From: Niebla homalea
Taxonomy: Eukaryota > Ascomycota > Lecanoromycetes > Lecanorales > Ramalinaceae
Assembly: GCA_019925105.1 (NCBI GenBank)
Contig: JAHGAU010000001.1
Coordinates: 868,001 to 932,000 of the forward strand
Direction: 5' to 3'
Length of the DNA: 64,000 nt
Part shown: piece by piece, positions 14,226-26,148 of the stretch
Position numbering within the stretch: the stretch's first letter is position 1
How the letters are laid out: each line of letters opens with the position of its first letter
The notes under the pieces: model-generated
What the model was told of the DNA's origin: nothing
The model's input: the letters and a program-made list of their open reading frames with translations, nothing else
The model's database searches: none
Program-made: the position numbers and the translations under genes

Positions 14226-14475
14226 TGGAAAGGGGGAGAGCATGGAAGATACCAAACTTGCGGATAGGTGTATGGAGGAATGGAAACATTAAAAGGGCTA
14301 ATTAAGGGTGGAATCGATTCATATATACTTTAAAAAGAAAAAGTATAACGGATTACTATAATAAGCAACCTATACCTTACCAACTTATATAGGGGCTGCG
14401 GCCCATCTTCAATTGTACTCTATTGCCACCTGCTATTTCATCACTTTTGCTCTTTCCTTCCTTCCCATCTTTTCT
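14226..14475 (+). mobile_element. 250-bp mobile unit, copy 2
   Basis: Same unit and orientation as 13362-13611, here flanked by GATTT (14221-14225 and 14476-14480). It interrupts the RT of G2 just after the degraded ENLKNGF region. The RT frame resumes after the unit with the stretch leading to LYINYYSINAITK. Confidence 0.78.
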
Positions 14476-17400
14476 GATTTATTAAGCTTAATAAAGTCCT
14501 TTATAAATCCTTTATCCTTTTTACCTTTAAGTTTAACGGCGACCTATAATTATATATAAATTATTATAGTATTAACGCTATTACCAAAAGGAATTAATAT
14601 TTTATTCCTTTAATAAAAAAACATTTATCCCGAGTTACCGGTTATAAGTAGATTACCCGCTTAAATATTATTACGGCCTTTAATAAGCTCCGTATATACC
14701 CGGAGAATAAAGACTTTATAATATTTATTATTTTGTTAAACATTTTTGAATATAAAGTTATATTTTTCGGCTTAATTAACAATCCCGTTTTATATTAATA
14801 ATATATAAATAAAGTCTTATTTAATTATTTAAATATTTTTATTTAAGCTTACTTAAGTAATATTATTATCCATAATATTATTAAGAAAGAATATATCCGA
14901 TATATACGTTTAATATTAAAGCATTTACGTAACGCCGGCTTATAAATAAATATTTAAAAGTATAAATTCAGAGTTTAATAAATTAAATTTTTAAATCTTA
15001 TCCTTACCATTAATAAGCTCAAAATAAACCCCGATAAAGTAAGTAAGATTAAGGATTAGCCGGTTCTTATTAACCTTAAAGCCCTTTAAGGATTTATCGG
15101 CTTCTATAATTTTTACTGAAAATTTATTCCTTAATTCTTTAAAATAATAAAACCCCTTTTAAATTTTACTAAAAAGGAAACCCTATTTATATAGTTTTTA
15201 AAGTATTAAAAGGCTTATATAATATTTAAAAAGCTTTTATTATAGCTTTTACATTGACTTATTATAATCCTAAGAAAGAAATAATCCTTAAAATTAACTT
15301 TTTAAATTACGTTTCCGGCGGTATTTTTTCTTAGTATAATAAGGCCGGGGAGTTATACCTGGTAACTTATTGTTTTAAGAGTATATTACCGGTTAAGTAT
15401 AATTATAATATTTATAATAAGGAACTTTTTATTATTATCCGGTACTTAAAGAATTAACGGCTAAAATTAGAAATAATAAAGAAACCCTTCCGTATTTTTA
15501 GTAATAATTAGGCCTTAAAATACTTTATTAAAAGTTAAAAGCTTATAAAATATTAAGTTAAGTACCTTAATATTTTTTTAAATTTAATTTTAAGGTTATT
15601 TACCGTTTAAGTAAATAAAATAATAAAACTAACGCCCTTATTCGGATATCCGGTTATCGATTACAAAGCGATAACGATAAAAGGGTTAAAGATTGATTTT
15701 AAACCGTCCTACCTTTTAAGCGCCTTAAAGTTTTAATTTTAAATAAAAAAAAGCATTAATATTAGCCTATTTAATCCTTTAAAAACTCAGGTTTTGTAAG
15801 TAAATCCGTAAAGTTAATTATACCAACGAGGGTTTAACGGAATTTAAAAAAGTGATTATAGAAAATAAATTATTCAATCTTAAAAGTATATTTTTAATCC
15901 ATATTAAAGTTCGGTCCGATATCTTTATTAATAAAGGTAAATTATAAATATTACCGTTATTTATTATAAAGGTCTTAAAATATATTTATAATGAATTAAT
16001 TAATAATTACCCCGGCCAGAATTATACGATTAAATTTACCCCCGGTATTTCTTTTAGCTTATTTTATAAAACGATATCGATTATTATATTTTAAATTATA
16101 ATATTTATTTATAATTTAAAGCTTTATAATAAAAGCTTATAAGATTACTTTATTGATTAAAAATCCCAGAATAAAGATAAATTGATTTCTCGGTTAACTT
16201 TATTACCGGACTACTTAAGTATAAAGGTATAAACGTTATCCTTATTATAGTTTATATATTACTTAAAGGCCAATTATTTTTTTTATTATATTAAAAAGGA
16301 AAAGACCTTTATTAAGGAAATAACTTAATTCTTTATTAAAGAAATATTTAAGTATTACGGCCTTCCGGATAATATTATTTTAAATCATGGTTTTTAATTT
16401 ATTAATAAAATATAACGTCCTTTATTATATTAACTTAAAATCGATGCCCGGACCTTAATTCTTTATTATATTAAAAGTATTAATTAAATTAAAAGAATGA
16501 ATTAAAAGGTAAAATAAGGACTCCAGATTTATATAAATTACTTATAAAATAATTAAGTATAATAATTATTTATAATAAAATTTACGGATAATAATAACCT
16601 AAATTGATTAATGAAAATAATACTTTTTTACCTTAATAAAAGTTTTTACTTTAGGATATTATTTAGGTTTAATAATATTAAATATATTACCGCCCGTAAA
16701 TAACTTTAAGTTAAAAAAGTTACCGATATTATTAAAATTATATAAGAAATTCTTAATATTATACGTTTTAATCTTAATAAAGTTTATAATAACGTATTTA
16801 AATAAATTAATTATTAACGTAAAAATATAAAATATAAAATTAATGATAAAATTTACGTAAACGTTAAATATTTAATAATTAATTAATTTAATAAAAAGCT
16901 AAATTATAAATACTTAAATCTTTATATTATCCTTAAATAATGTTATTTTTTTTATAAATTAAACGTTTTAAATACTTTCCGGGCTTGTTTTCCTTTTTAT
17001 ATAAATAATTTAACCTGTATCCTGGTTAAAAAGAAATTATTTTTACCGGGATAAATTAATTTACTTTTTAAACTTATAATTGTTAAAAATAAAAAATATT
17101 AAAGAATAAAAACTTAAAGAAGTTATTAATTCCCGGTATATAAATTAAAAATAAAAATTATAATATAAAATTAAATAAATAAATTTACCCCCGGATAATA
17201 TTTAATATTACGTTAACGCCGGAGAATTCCTTTATATTTAAGGATTAATTAAAGCTTTTTATAAGAAATACCCGGATAAACCCGGATTACAACCCGGAAA
17301 TCCAACTAATATTATTATACTTTAAGTAACCTTTAAAGGTTATCTTAAATATCTAGGTTAAATAATAATTTCTCCGGGCTTAAAACTCAATATCGCAGGC

Positions 17401-17721
17401 TATATATTACGTTTTATTGGGCCTAAAAGCCCTTTAAAATGGCTTTATAGCTCTTTAAAGCTATTAAAGCGACTATTATTGATATTATTTACTTATATGG
17501 ATTATACGCCCCTTTATTAATGTAAATTTAATGTATAAGGTCAAAAGGTGGAAAAAATATTTTCAAAAAAGGGTAAATCGCAAAAAACGACACTTACCCC
17601 GGAACCCCCCCGACGAAATCGCGTTTTAAGGCCCATTACAGGGGCCACCGTTACGATCCTACCCCTATATGCTTACACTAGTTACCCGGCCACCGCCACG
17701 ATACTACCCCTATAATTCTTA

Positions 17722-17746
17722 TCCCTCGCTTTGCTGATATGGCAGC
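17722..17746 (+). repeat. Left terminal inverted repeat of the PiggyBac element
   Basis: All 25 bases match the reverse complement of 19851-19875, although CA and TG occur inside it. Such conservation stands out in RIP-mutated DNA. Confidence 0.85.
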
Positions 17747-19850
17747 TATGGCTTTAAAGGGTAAAGCGTCGATTTTGAGCCAATTATAGGCTTTATATAT
17801 AAATTTAGGTGAGCGGGCCAGGTCTTAATACCCCCTAACGCTTTCAATCCTATATCAATTAATAATTATGGATAGCATCCTAATACTCTTACGTTTTATA
17901 TATATAACGGTTTTTATATGCGCTATAAGAGTAACCTTAAGACGTTTAAACGGGTTTAACTTTTTATTTAACGTTTATATTTATTTATCGTAATATTAAA
18001 TGGTTCCGTTTAACCTTCCTATATATAATATACGTTCGCTTTTTATTTAAATAAACTTATAAATATATCGGTATTAACGTCTTTAAATTATTATTATTAT
18101 AATTATAAGGCCGTTTACGAACCTATCTAGTTAAATTATAAATTATCCGAATAATTATAAGTCTAATAAACTTACTCCGCTCCGTTAAGGACTTAAAATA
18201 ATCGATTTTAAAGAGAAGCTATATATTAAAAGCGGCCGTATAAATAATAAAGTAAAATAACTTTTATTAATAATAACGATTGTTATAATTATCGCATAAA
18301 TACTTTATTCGCTATTAAGTATTATTATTTAAGTTATTTATATATTTATTATAATTAATAAATGGTTAAGGGAAGGCCAATATAATACCGTTTAAACCGA
18401 AGTAATATAAGGTTTCTAGGATATTTTTACGACGATAAGGATTAAAGAGCTATAAGTATATTATTACTTTAATTAAGTAAACCGTTATTATTATTATAAC
18501 GGTATTGTTGTCTTATTAGGTAAGTAATATAATATTAACATTATAGGTAACGGTCCGGAACCTCCAGTATTTTATTTTTTAATAAATCTGTTTAACGGTT
18601 ACCTATAAAGGTAATATTCCTGAGTTTATTTTTATAGTACCGTATACTTTAAAATTAAATAATTTAAACTTTAAGAACAGCTTTATCTTAATAAAAAAGT
18701 TATTAATAAAGACCACGTACTTCTAAGGCCGTAATAAGGCCTATATAAGCTCAATAACCACCCGTAACGTCTCTGGTAATATACCCTTTTTGTGGCTTTT
18801 AAGAATACCCTTAATCCTAATAATTTTAAACGTAAACCGGAAGTTAAAAAGATAATTATTAACGTAAAGTAAATAAATTTTAAAGCTAACTCTTACGGCT
18901 TTAACGGCGATGTTTATAATATACTTATAGCGGGCTTTATATTGGATTAATTGTTTATTTATAAAGACGTTTTATTTAAGGACAATTTATTTACGGTATA
19001 TGTTTTTAAAGTAATCCAAAAAATCCCTTACTTTAATTAAAAAATTATTATTACCCGCGGGGGGATCGGTTCTGGGATTAGAAATCTTTAGGTAAAATTT
19101 AATATTTTATTAACGATTTAGATTTATTACTTATATTATATTAAATTTATTAATAAAATTAATAATACTTTTATAACTTAAACGTCCTTATAGAGTAAAT
19201 ATCCGGAGAATAATTAATATTTATATATAGATCTTAAAGAGTACTTATGCGGGAAATTTAATTAATTCCAATTAATAATATAATACTTATAAATATATCG
19301 ATCTTAACCCCGGTAATATTAATTTATAGGCGGGACTTTAAGGGTATTATACCCTTATTATCGTCGTCGTTATTATTATCGGTTAATTGCTATTATTATT
19401 ATTAAGTAAATTAATCGGAGCGTTTTTTAATTATATTATAATTAATATAAGCGGCTATTTAAGTTAATTGTTAACTTAATATAAATAGCCCAAAATACTT
19501 AAATAAATAAATAAGGTTTAACTCCTTCGTTTTTATCGTTATTAACCTAGGATTATATTATAAAGGTTAATAATTTGGATCCCGTATATTTTCTATACGG
19601 ATTATAAATTACGGGATTGTTAACTTGTTAATTACGATACTTTTAATACTTTCCGGGACGGTATTTAACGCCTTGAAGGCCTTAAATTCATTTACCCTTA
19701 TTATAATATATATATCGAGCTATAAACGTAATAATAATAAATATAATATATAGATTACATAGTGGTTCTTCCATAAACAAATAAAAAAGGGATATTAAGC
19801 TACGGATGTTTATCGATAAGACCTGCTTATATAGGTATAGTGCCCGCATG

Positions 19851-19875
19851 GCTGCCATATCAGCAAAGCGAGGGA
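19851..19875 (-). repeat. Right terminal inverted repeat of the PiggyBac element
   Basis: Exact reverse complement of 17722-17746; similarity continues weakly for about five more bases inward. Confidence 0.85.
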
Positions 19876-20046
19876 TACCCCTTACCCGGCCAGCCAGTAA
19901 CGGGTAAGCTGGGTGGTAACCAAACCTTACTTTAGTTACCCGGCTAATCAGTAACGGATAAAAGGAATGATTTTAAGTTTAAAATTTTTTCTTTTTCAGC
20001 GTACTTATAGGCTTAAAAGTAAGCCTTTCTTAAAGGGGGGGGGTAA

Positions 20047-20262
20047 TATTAAGGTTTAAGGGTATTAATAACTTAGGAGTAGGCCGTACCGGGCCTACAT
20101 CGGGCCAAGCCCGGGGTTAATCCGGCACCCAGGAGTGTTACCAACTAGGTATATCAGGGCCTTCGGCCCCTTTACTCCTACACCTCGGTACTTTAATGTC
20201 TTTAATTATATGCAATACACCCTTTACCTTCCAACCACCCCAGAGGGGCTTGCACTCTAACA
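20047..20262 (+). repeat. G2 3' LTR (216 bp)
   Basis: Starts TATTAAGG (RIP form of TGTCAGGG) and ends CTCTAACA. The inner (left) half is converted while the outer (right) half is nearly intact, the mirror image of the 5' LTR. Confidence 0.85.
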
Positions 20263-20267
20263 ATAAT

Positions 20268-20635
20268 CGACTATAAAGGCGAGAATAACTTAAACGTTAA
20301 ATAAAAAGTATATAAACCGGCTATTTATTGGATATTACGTTATTTATTTTAGTTTTTATGATTTCGCGTCTTTTTTCACTCATTACCTATAACGGTATAA
20401 CTTCGTATATATTCTTTAACTCTTGTAATAATTAATATACGTTTATATATTATAGTTAATATCTGGGGAAAAGGGAGGGTAATATTACGAATATATTAAC
20501 TTATAAGGGCTATTAAGTGGTATATTTAGTGAATAAATTATGAGTATTACGGTAATAATATATAAACGAAATACTCAGGTCGTCTATACCGGTTGCTAGC
20601 TATAAGGTGTAAGGTAACTTAACGTATATTAATAA
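20268..20635 (+). mobile_element. Ty3/Gypsy element G1, 3' end: polypurine tract and start of 3' LTR
   Basis: Resumes after G2. A purine tract GGGGAAAAGGGAGGG at 20465-20479 is followed by TAA and then TATTACGA at 20483, the RIP form of TGTCACGA, which I take as the start of the G1 3' LTR. The LTR is cut at 20635 by the Copia element (AATAA duplicated) and probably continues from 25355. Confidence 0.6.
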
Positions 20636-20855
20636 TGTCAGCCTGGGTGCAGGCATGGTGGTGGTGTTGTATGGAGTGTTACTAAGCCGTTATACGACGG
20701 TGCCAAGACACTATTATAGCGCGTATAAATATTATTACCTGGCCGTACATCTTATACCACTTAATTATTTTATATAAATAGCATTATATTTCTTAAATAA
20801 ATTATATATAATCTATATATATATTATCCACTCTTATACGTCCTTACGTTTAACA
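20636..20855 (+). repeat. Copia 5' LTR (220 bp)
   Basis: Starts TGTCAGCCTGGGTGCAGG and ends CGTTTAACA. The left part keeps CA and TG while the right part is converted. Confidence 0.85.
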
Positions 20856-20856
20856 T

Positions 20857-20868
20857 TTATAAGCCCGG
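20857..20868 (+). promoter_or_regulatory. Primer-binding site, half initiator-tRNA-Met type
   Basis: TTATAAGCCCGG begins one base after the 5' LTR. Undoing one TpG to TpA change gives TTATGAGCCC, complementary to the anticodon stem-loop of initiator tRNA-Met. Several Copia-group elements (Ty5, Tca2, Drosophila copia) are known to prime from such a cleaved half-tRNA. Confidence 0.65.
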
Positions 20869-22563
20869 TATTATATATTATTATAGTTACTTATTTATTA
20901 ATCAATTTAAAAGCGTAATTAATTATTTAAAAAAACTTAAATTGAATCCTTAAAGTTAATATATTATATATAAATTAAAAACAGAGAAGGAATTAAAGAA
21001 TACAATAAATTTATTGTTTATTATTCTTTTATGCCTTTAAGATAAGCTTATATAAAGTTAAATTTATTACCTTAAAAGATTAAGACTTATAATTTACCGT
21101 TATTAAAGGTAAGGCTATTGGGTATTACGTTTAAGAATTTATTAACCTCGTTTTTACAATAAAATTAATAACCTTAAATAAATTAATAAAATTAATATAA
21201 CCTATTATTATAACGGATAAAGCGATTAACTTAAGGGTATTATTAACTTATAAATACGATTTATAGGTATAAAAGTTAGAACTATAAAAATAGAAAAAGT
21301 AATATATATCTTTTATTAAAATTAACGACTTTATATTCTTAATAATTAATAAGGTAAACCTCGTTTATTTTAAAAACGTAAATTATTACCTATAGAATTA
21401 TTTACGTACTTTTAAAATTAAATTTATACTTTCAAATTCCGTTTACTCTTTAATAATAAAGAAAGAATACTATAAAATCATAACGGGACCTAATTTTCAT
21501 TAAAATGCTAAAATATAACTTAATAAATATATTTAAGTACTTATAAAAGTTAAAAGTAATAATATCCTTAAAGTACTTAATAAGAAATAAACATACCGTA
21601 ATTTTATTAATATAATTAAGAAATAAGCGTTTATATTAATATAGATTTATAAATTCAGTATAAATAACTTAACCGACTTTTTAATCGCTTTTATTAATCT
21701 TTAAAAGTAATTTCGAAATTATATATAATATAATAATATAAAGAAATTAACTCCGTTTTATTTAGCTTTTATTATTAATAAAAATTAAAACAATATTAAA
21801 AAAGATAATAAGCTTATTTTTAAGGGTAAAAGTATTAAGTTAAGAAAATACCTATATAATATTAAATATTAATTTAGTGAATATAATTACTTACGTATAA
21901 ACCGATTTAATCGACTTATTAACTTTAAACCCGATCTTATACTTAAAAGATAAGTAAATAATAAACCTAAAAATATTAAAATGAAAAAAAAAAAGTTATT
22001 TAAGCTTTTAAGAAATCCAGAAACTTTAAGTTTAAATAAAATAGTTTATTTATACCGGTTCAAAATAACAATAATAACTTTAATATATTTAATATAGGAT
22101 AAAAATTATATATATTATAATTGTTATAGATTTTAGATTATAGTTTAAGCTTTTATATTTATAACGAAACGATAAAAGACCAGTTTATTAAAAAGATAAA
22201 TAAAAAGAATAATATTGTTATTATTAAAAATAATAATTTTAAAGTTATTGCTTATAATAAAATTAAGGTAAATATTAAAACCCTTAAAGGTAATAACTTT
22301 ATTATATTTTATAACGTTATATATATACCTGACTTTATAATTAACGTCGTATTTAATACTATCCTTATAGATAAGGGTATTTATTTTAATATTAAACGTT
22401 ATTACCTTTATAATAATAAATAAATAAGAATATTAATTAAAAGGATTACTAAATACTACGTACTTAAAGATAATATTAAATAGTTTAACATAAAATTTAT
22501 AACCGGTAAAGTTATCGTTAAATTAATAACTATAAATTAATAATACCAACTTCATATATACTT

Positions 22564-23289
22564 TGATTGATTGATTGATTTATATACGAGTCGAGTTACT
22601 TTAAGTTAATTTTAGCGTTCTATAATATTAGTAATTAAGTTACGGTTATTTTAATATTTATATTTATTTTAAACTTATTGCTTTAATTTTAAAAGGGAAA
22701 AGGAAACCGTAATCGGTTAATTTAACCTTAACTTACCCTAGATATTAACCCGATTTAAATAAAAACCTTTCCTTTGTAATTATTTATTTTAATATTACGA
22801 CTGAGTTTTTACGTTAATTTAATTAAGATTAATAATTATTTTAAATCCTTAATTTATTATTTCCGTTAAGAATTTTTTATTTTTTAACGTTATAATCTAT
22901 AATAAAAATTTAATAATAATATTAAGCTTAATTTAAGGAGACGGCCCCGATTATATAACTTTATTTCTTTTAATGTTTAAACTTTACTTTAAGTACTTTA
23001 TTATATAACTTTTTAAATTAACCTTACTTAATCTTAATTTTAACTTTTTAACATTAAATCCTTATAATCCCTTTTTACCGGCCTTATATAGCAATTAGGC
23101 TTATTTAAGGTTAATTACGGGCACCGGTAAATTATCGGATATTTATTATTATTTTATTTATATTAATTACGTAATTTACCGGATAGGGTTTAAAGGCTCT
23201 TAGCGAAACCGTCCCTTACCCTTAAAATGTTTAACCATTCTATAGTTTATCTTCTGCACTTAAAAATGCCATTCCGCCACGCTCGCCCC
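22564..23289 (-). mobile_element. SINE-like non-autonomous unit with LINE-type tail (726 bp)
   Basis: Flanked by near-identical 13-bp repeats (TTCATATATACTT at 22551-22563, TTCTTATATACTT at 23290-23302). Read on the minus strand it begins AAGGGGCGAGCGTGGCGGAA, where GTGGCGGAATGG resembles a tRNA A-box. It ends in GTATATAAATC plus AATC repeats, like both LINE copies. The last 45 bases are also alignable to the LINE 3' end, from GAACGC onward. No coding sequence is visible. It may be a SINE mobilised by the LINE, or an internally deleted LINE derivative. It splits the Copia element. Confidence 0.65.
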
Positions 23290-25126
23290 TTCTTATATAC
23301 TTTATTAATAAAGTAATATAGAACCTTCCATAAGTAATTAAAAAGGTAAAGATTATTAATAATATTAAAGCCTTAAATATAAGCAATTATAAAAACTATA
23401 TTTTATTAAAAGTTTACCGGATTATATCAAGATCCTTATATAAAGTAGAAATATTAATAAAGTTTTTCTTTCAAATTATTTATAACCTTATATAAATAAA
23501 TATAATAATAAATTAAAATTAATAAGTATCATATATTACTTATTTTAAATACGATTTTTAATTAATATATATTTAAAAATTTATTTTTTTTGCTTTAAGC
23601 TTTATATAAGTTTAAGTAATTATTAATTTTATAATTTAAGAATTTCTTAAAAACCCTTAAAAATTTAAGCTTAAAATAAGTCCCGGAAATCAAATATCTT
23701 TTTATTAATAATTGTATAATGGTTTTTTTCTTTATAGATAGATAATGTTATCGTTATTTACGATTATAAGTATAATTAAAAAGTAAATAACTTTTAAAGT
23801 AAGTTCTTTAAGGTTTACAAAATAAGAAACTTAAGTAAAATAAAATAATTCTTAGGTATAAGGATAATATAAGATTAATTAAATTAAAAACTCCGTTTAT
23901 ATTAAGATAATTATATTAATAAGTTTATAATAAAATTTAACGTTATAATAAGTCGTATTCTTAAAGTATTTTTACGGAATATTAAAATTTTTATTAAGAA
24001 TACCGGATAAGCCTTATTTTAAAAAATCTATATATATTAATAATTTATCGGCTTTATTAATTTTACGGCCGTTACGACCCGGACGGATATTACGTACTTA
24101 ACGTTTAAATTATCTAAGTTCTTTATAAATCCGTTAAAATAATATTTAAAAGTAGTTATAAAAGTATTATAATATTTTATATATATTAAGTATTATATTA
24201 TTATATATAACGGGAAAATTATTAATCTGTATACCGTTTTTATAGTATTTTTAAATGCGTTATTTATTAATAATTTTCGTAAAATTATATTTTTAAACTT
24301 TTTAAAGGCTTAATTGATTAAAAAGTAATAAAGTAAATGATAATAATAATAAGCTTTATTAAAGTTAAGTTCCTTAATTTTATTTTTATAATAAAAGAGT
24401 TAATATAATAAAACCGTTGCTTTAAGTTAATTATATTATATTTATTTTATTTATTAAAGATTAAATATAATAATTTTTAAACGATCCGTATAATTTAAAG
24501 GATAAACTTATAATTTATAATAAAATTCCGCTATATAAATATATATTATTATTAACTATAATAAGAATATTAGAAGAGAATGATTAATATTAAGTATATA
24601 TTTATAATAAAGATATTAACCGATAGCCTTATAAAAACCTTATTACTATAAAAATATAAAGAATTTATAAAATTCTTAAAACTTAAAGATAATAAGCTTT
24701 AAAATCCCGTATTTTAATATAATTTAATAAAACCCCGGATATATCGTTTTTAAGAAATTTAATTCTTAAAATATTACGATTATAAACTAAATATATAAAA
24801 ATTTTCCGGGTTCATTTATTTTTATAATTTTATTAATTTTAACTTTTTCTTAATATATACTTAATAATAATTACTTCATAAGATTATTTAAGTTAATATT
24901 TAAAGCTTAATTAAGTATATATAAAGCTCCGGAGTAATTTAAAATATAAAGGTTTTATTATTATTATTGTTTTTAAGGTTATTAACTTTTTTAAACTTTT
25001 TAATTTTTTAACTTTAAACTCAAAACGTACCTTTTACCCGTAATAATTACGGTATATTAATAATTAAGAAGTAGGTATTTAGGATCTATATTATTACCGT
25101 AATAATATTACGATCCTAAGAGGGTA

Positions 25127-25349
25127 TATTAGCCTGGGTATAATAAGTATAATAATAATATTACATAAAGTATTATTAAGCCGTTATATAACGGTATTAA
25201 GATATTATTATAACGCGTATAAATATTATTACCTGGCCATATATCTTATATTACTTAAGTATTTTATATAGATAGCACCATGCTTCCTAGATAGATTATA
25301 TGCAATCCACATATATATTATCCACTCTCATGCATCCTCACGTTTGACA
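25127..25349 (+). repeat. Copia 3' LTR (223 bp)
   Basis: Starts TATTAGCCTGGG (RIP form) and ends CGTTTGACA. Its outer right half is intact while its inner half is converted. Confidence 0.85.
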
Positions 25350-25354
25350 AATAA

Positions 25355-25452
25355 AAGGCCTTTTAAGTTAATACTTATACTTTTACTCTTCATGGTTATT
25401 CTTTCGATCAATATATACCCTTGTAATCTTATTCCAAGCACGGCCCTTATCA
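25355..25452 (+). mobile_element. Probable remainder of the G1 3' LTR
   Basis: Follows the AATAA duplication of the Copia insertion. It keeps CA and TG better than its neighbours, as the outer parts of the other LTRs do. The right end is a guess at CCTTATCA, because the 5' LTR of G1 is outside the window. Confidence 0.4.
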
Positions 25453-25994
25453 GTTTTCATTATTATTTTTAAAATTACTTTTTTATTAATAATTACCGGA
25501 TTAAAATATATAATTTATTTAATATACGTTGAATTTACGTTTAATAAAGGAAAAAGAAAACTTTTTTAAAAGTTTCAATTTTATTATTAAAGGTATTAAT
25601 TATTATATTATTATTCTTTTTAAAAAAAAAGGAATTTAAAGATAAGGTTAAACTTTTTTATTTACTTCTTATTATATTTTATTAACTTTTATATTTCATA
25701 ATTAATTTTCTTAATAATTTTGTTTTTCTTTTTTTAGGCTTCTTTTAATTATATAAATATTCTTTAATTCCTATATTTAATAACTTATTTATTTAACGTT
25801 CTTATTTTTATAATTATTATTATATATCTTTTGTTTTAATAAGTCTTAATTCTTTAAAGTAGTTTTATTATTAAAATTATTATATCGATTATTTTATTTA
25901 CCGTTTTTATTATTTACTTTATAAAAAAGTTAATTTAATCTTTATTATTTAATCAGGGAAACTTTATTAATTAATTTATTGTTTCTTCCGTTTT
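25453..25994. other. RIP-mutated DNA with no recognisable content
   Basis: Strong CA and TG depletion and no readable domain on either strand. It ends at a solo LTR. Confidence 0.6.
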
Positions 25995-26148
25995 TGTGAT
26001 GGGTACAGGGCAATGTATGGACAAAGTGGTAAATGTATGAATGAATAATCGTTTGTCCTGAAGGCACAAACGACTAACTATGTACTTGTCCTATCCTCAA
26101 GACCTACACCTAAGGCTATGTCCTATCAATATGCACATGCTCGTGACA
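25995..26148 (-). repeat. Probable solo LTR (154 bp)
   Basis: Starts TGTGATGGG, ends CTCGTGACA, flanked by GTTTT and GTTTA (one mismatch). It contains GTATGAATGAATAAT, the shared LTR motif, which suggests minus orientation. TGTCCTATC words relate it to 13957-14134. It is almost free of RIP. Confidence 0.65.

Larger units (their letters stand above)
17722..19875 (-). mobile_element. PiggyBac-type DNA transposon (2.15 kb), degraded
   Basis: Perfect 25-bp terminal inverted repeats: TCCCTCGCTTTGCTGATATG plus GCAGC at 17722-17746, and the reverse complement at 19851-19875. Minus-strand translation between about 18,380 and 18,790 shows KYVVFINNFFIKIKLF followed by GTIKINSGI. This matches the PiggyBac (DDE_Tnp_1_7) pattern of a DNxF motif, then GT.R.NSG.P. 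The catalytic Asp is Asn (codon at 18702-18704). The flanks are TTA on the left and TAC on the right, not the usual TTAA. It lies in the 3' untranslated region of G2. The reverse G2 relative at 34.9-35.1 kb shows the empty site. Confidence 0.75.
10568..20262 (+). mobile_element. Ty3/Gypsy element G2 with nested insertions
   Basis: LTRs at 10568-10757 and 20047-20262 begin TG and end CA in their unmutated halves, with ATAAT duplicated outside. A purine tract of AAA and ten G lies at about 20033-20043 before the 3' LTR and sets the plus orientation. The RT N-terminal part starts about 13,860 (a degraded YDHKI motif) and continues after a nested unit at 14,480-15,100. RNase H lies about 15,240-15,640 and integrase about 16,000-17,000. 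The gag region before 13,361 could not be read. Inside sit two 250-bp units, one solo LTR and a PiggyBac element. Without these the element is about 6.9-7.0 kb. Confidence 0.88.
20636..25349 (+). mobile_element. Ty1/Copia retrotransposon (4.7 kb) with nested SINE-like unit
   Basis: LTRs at 20636-20855 and 25127-25349, flanked by AATAA (20631-20635 and 25350-25354). A primer-binding site follows the 5' LTR and a purine tract AAGAGGG (25118-25124) precedes the 3' LTR. The protease starts about 22,130 (catalytic Asp codon 22136-22138), followed by NVIYIPDFIINVV, the conserved stretch ahead of Copia integrase. After the nested unit come the RT C-terminal part, with an IDD box near 23,745 that carries a one-base frameshift, and Copia RNase H (about 24,040-24,480, with EVKFLNFIF in place of EAEY). 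The integrase core and RT N-terminus appear deleted. Confidence 0.88.
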
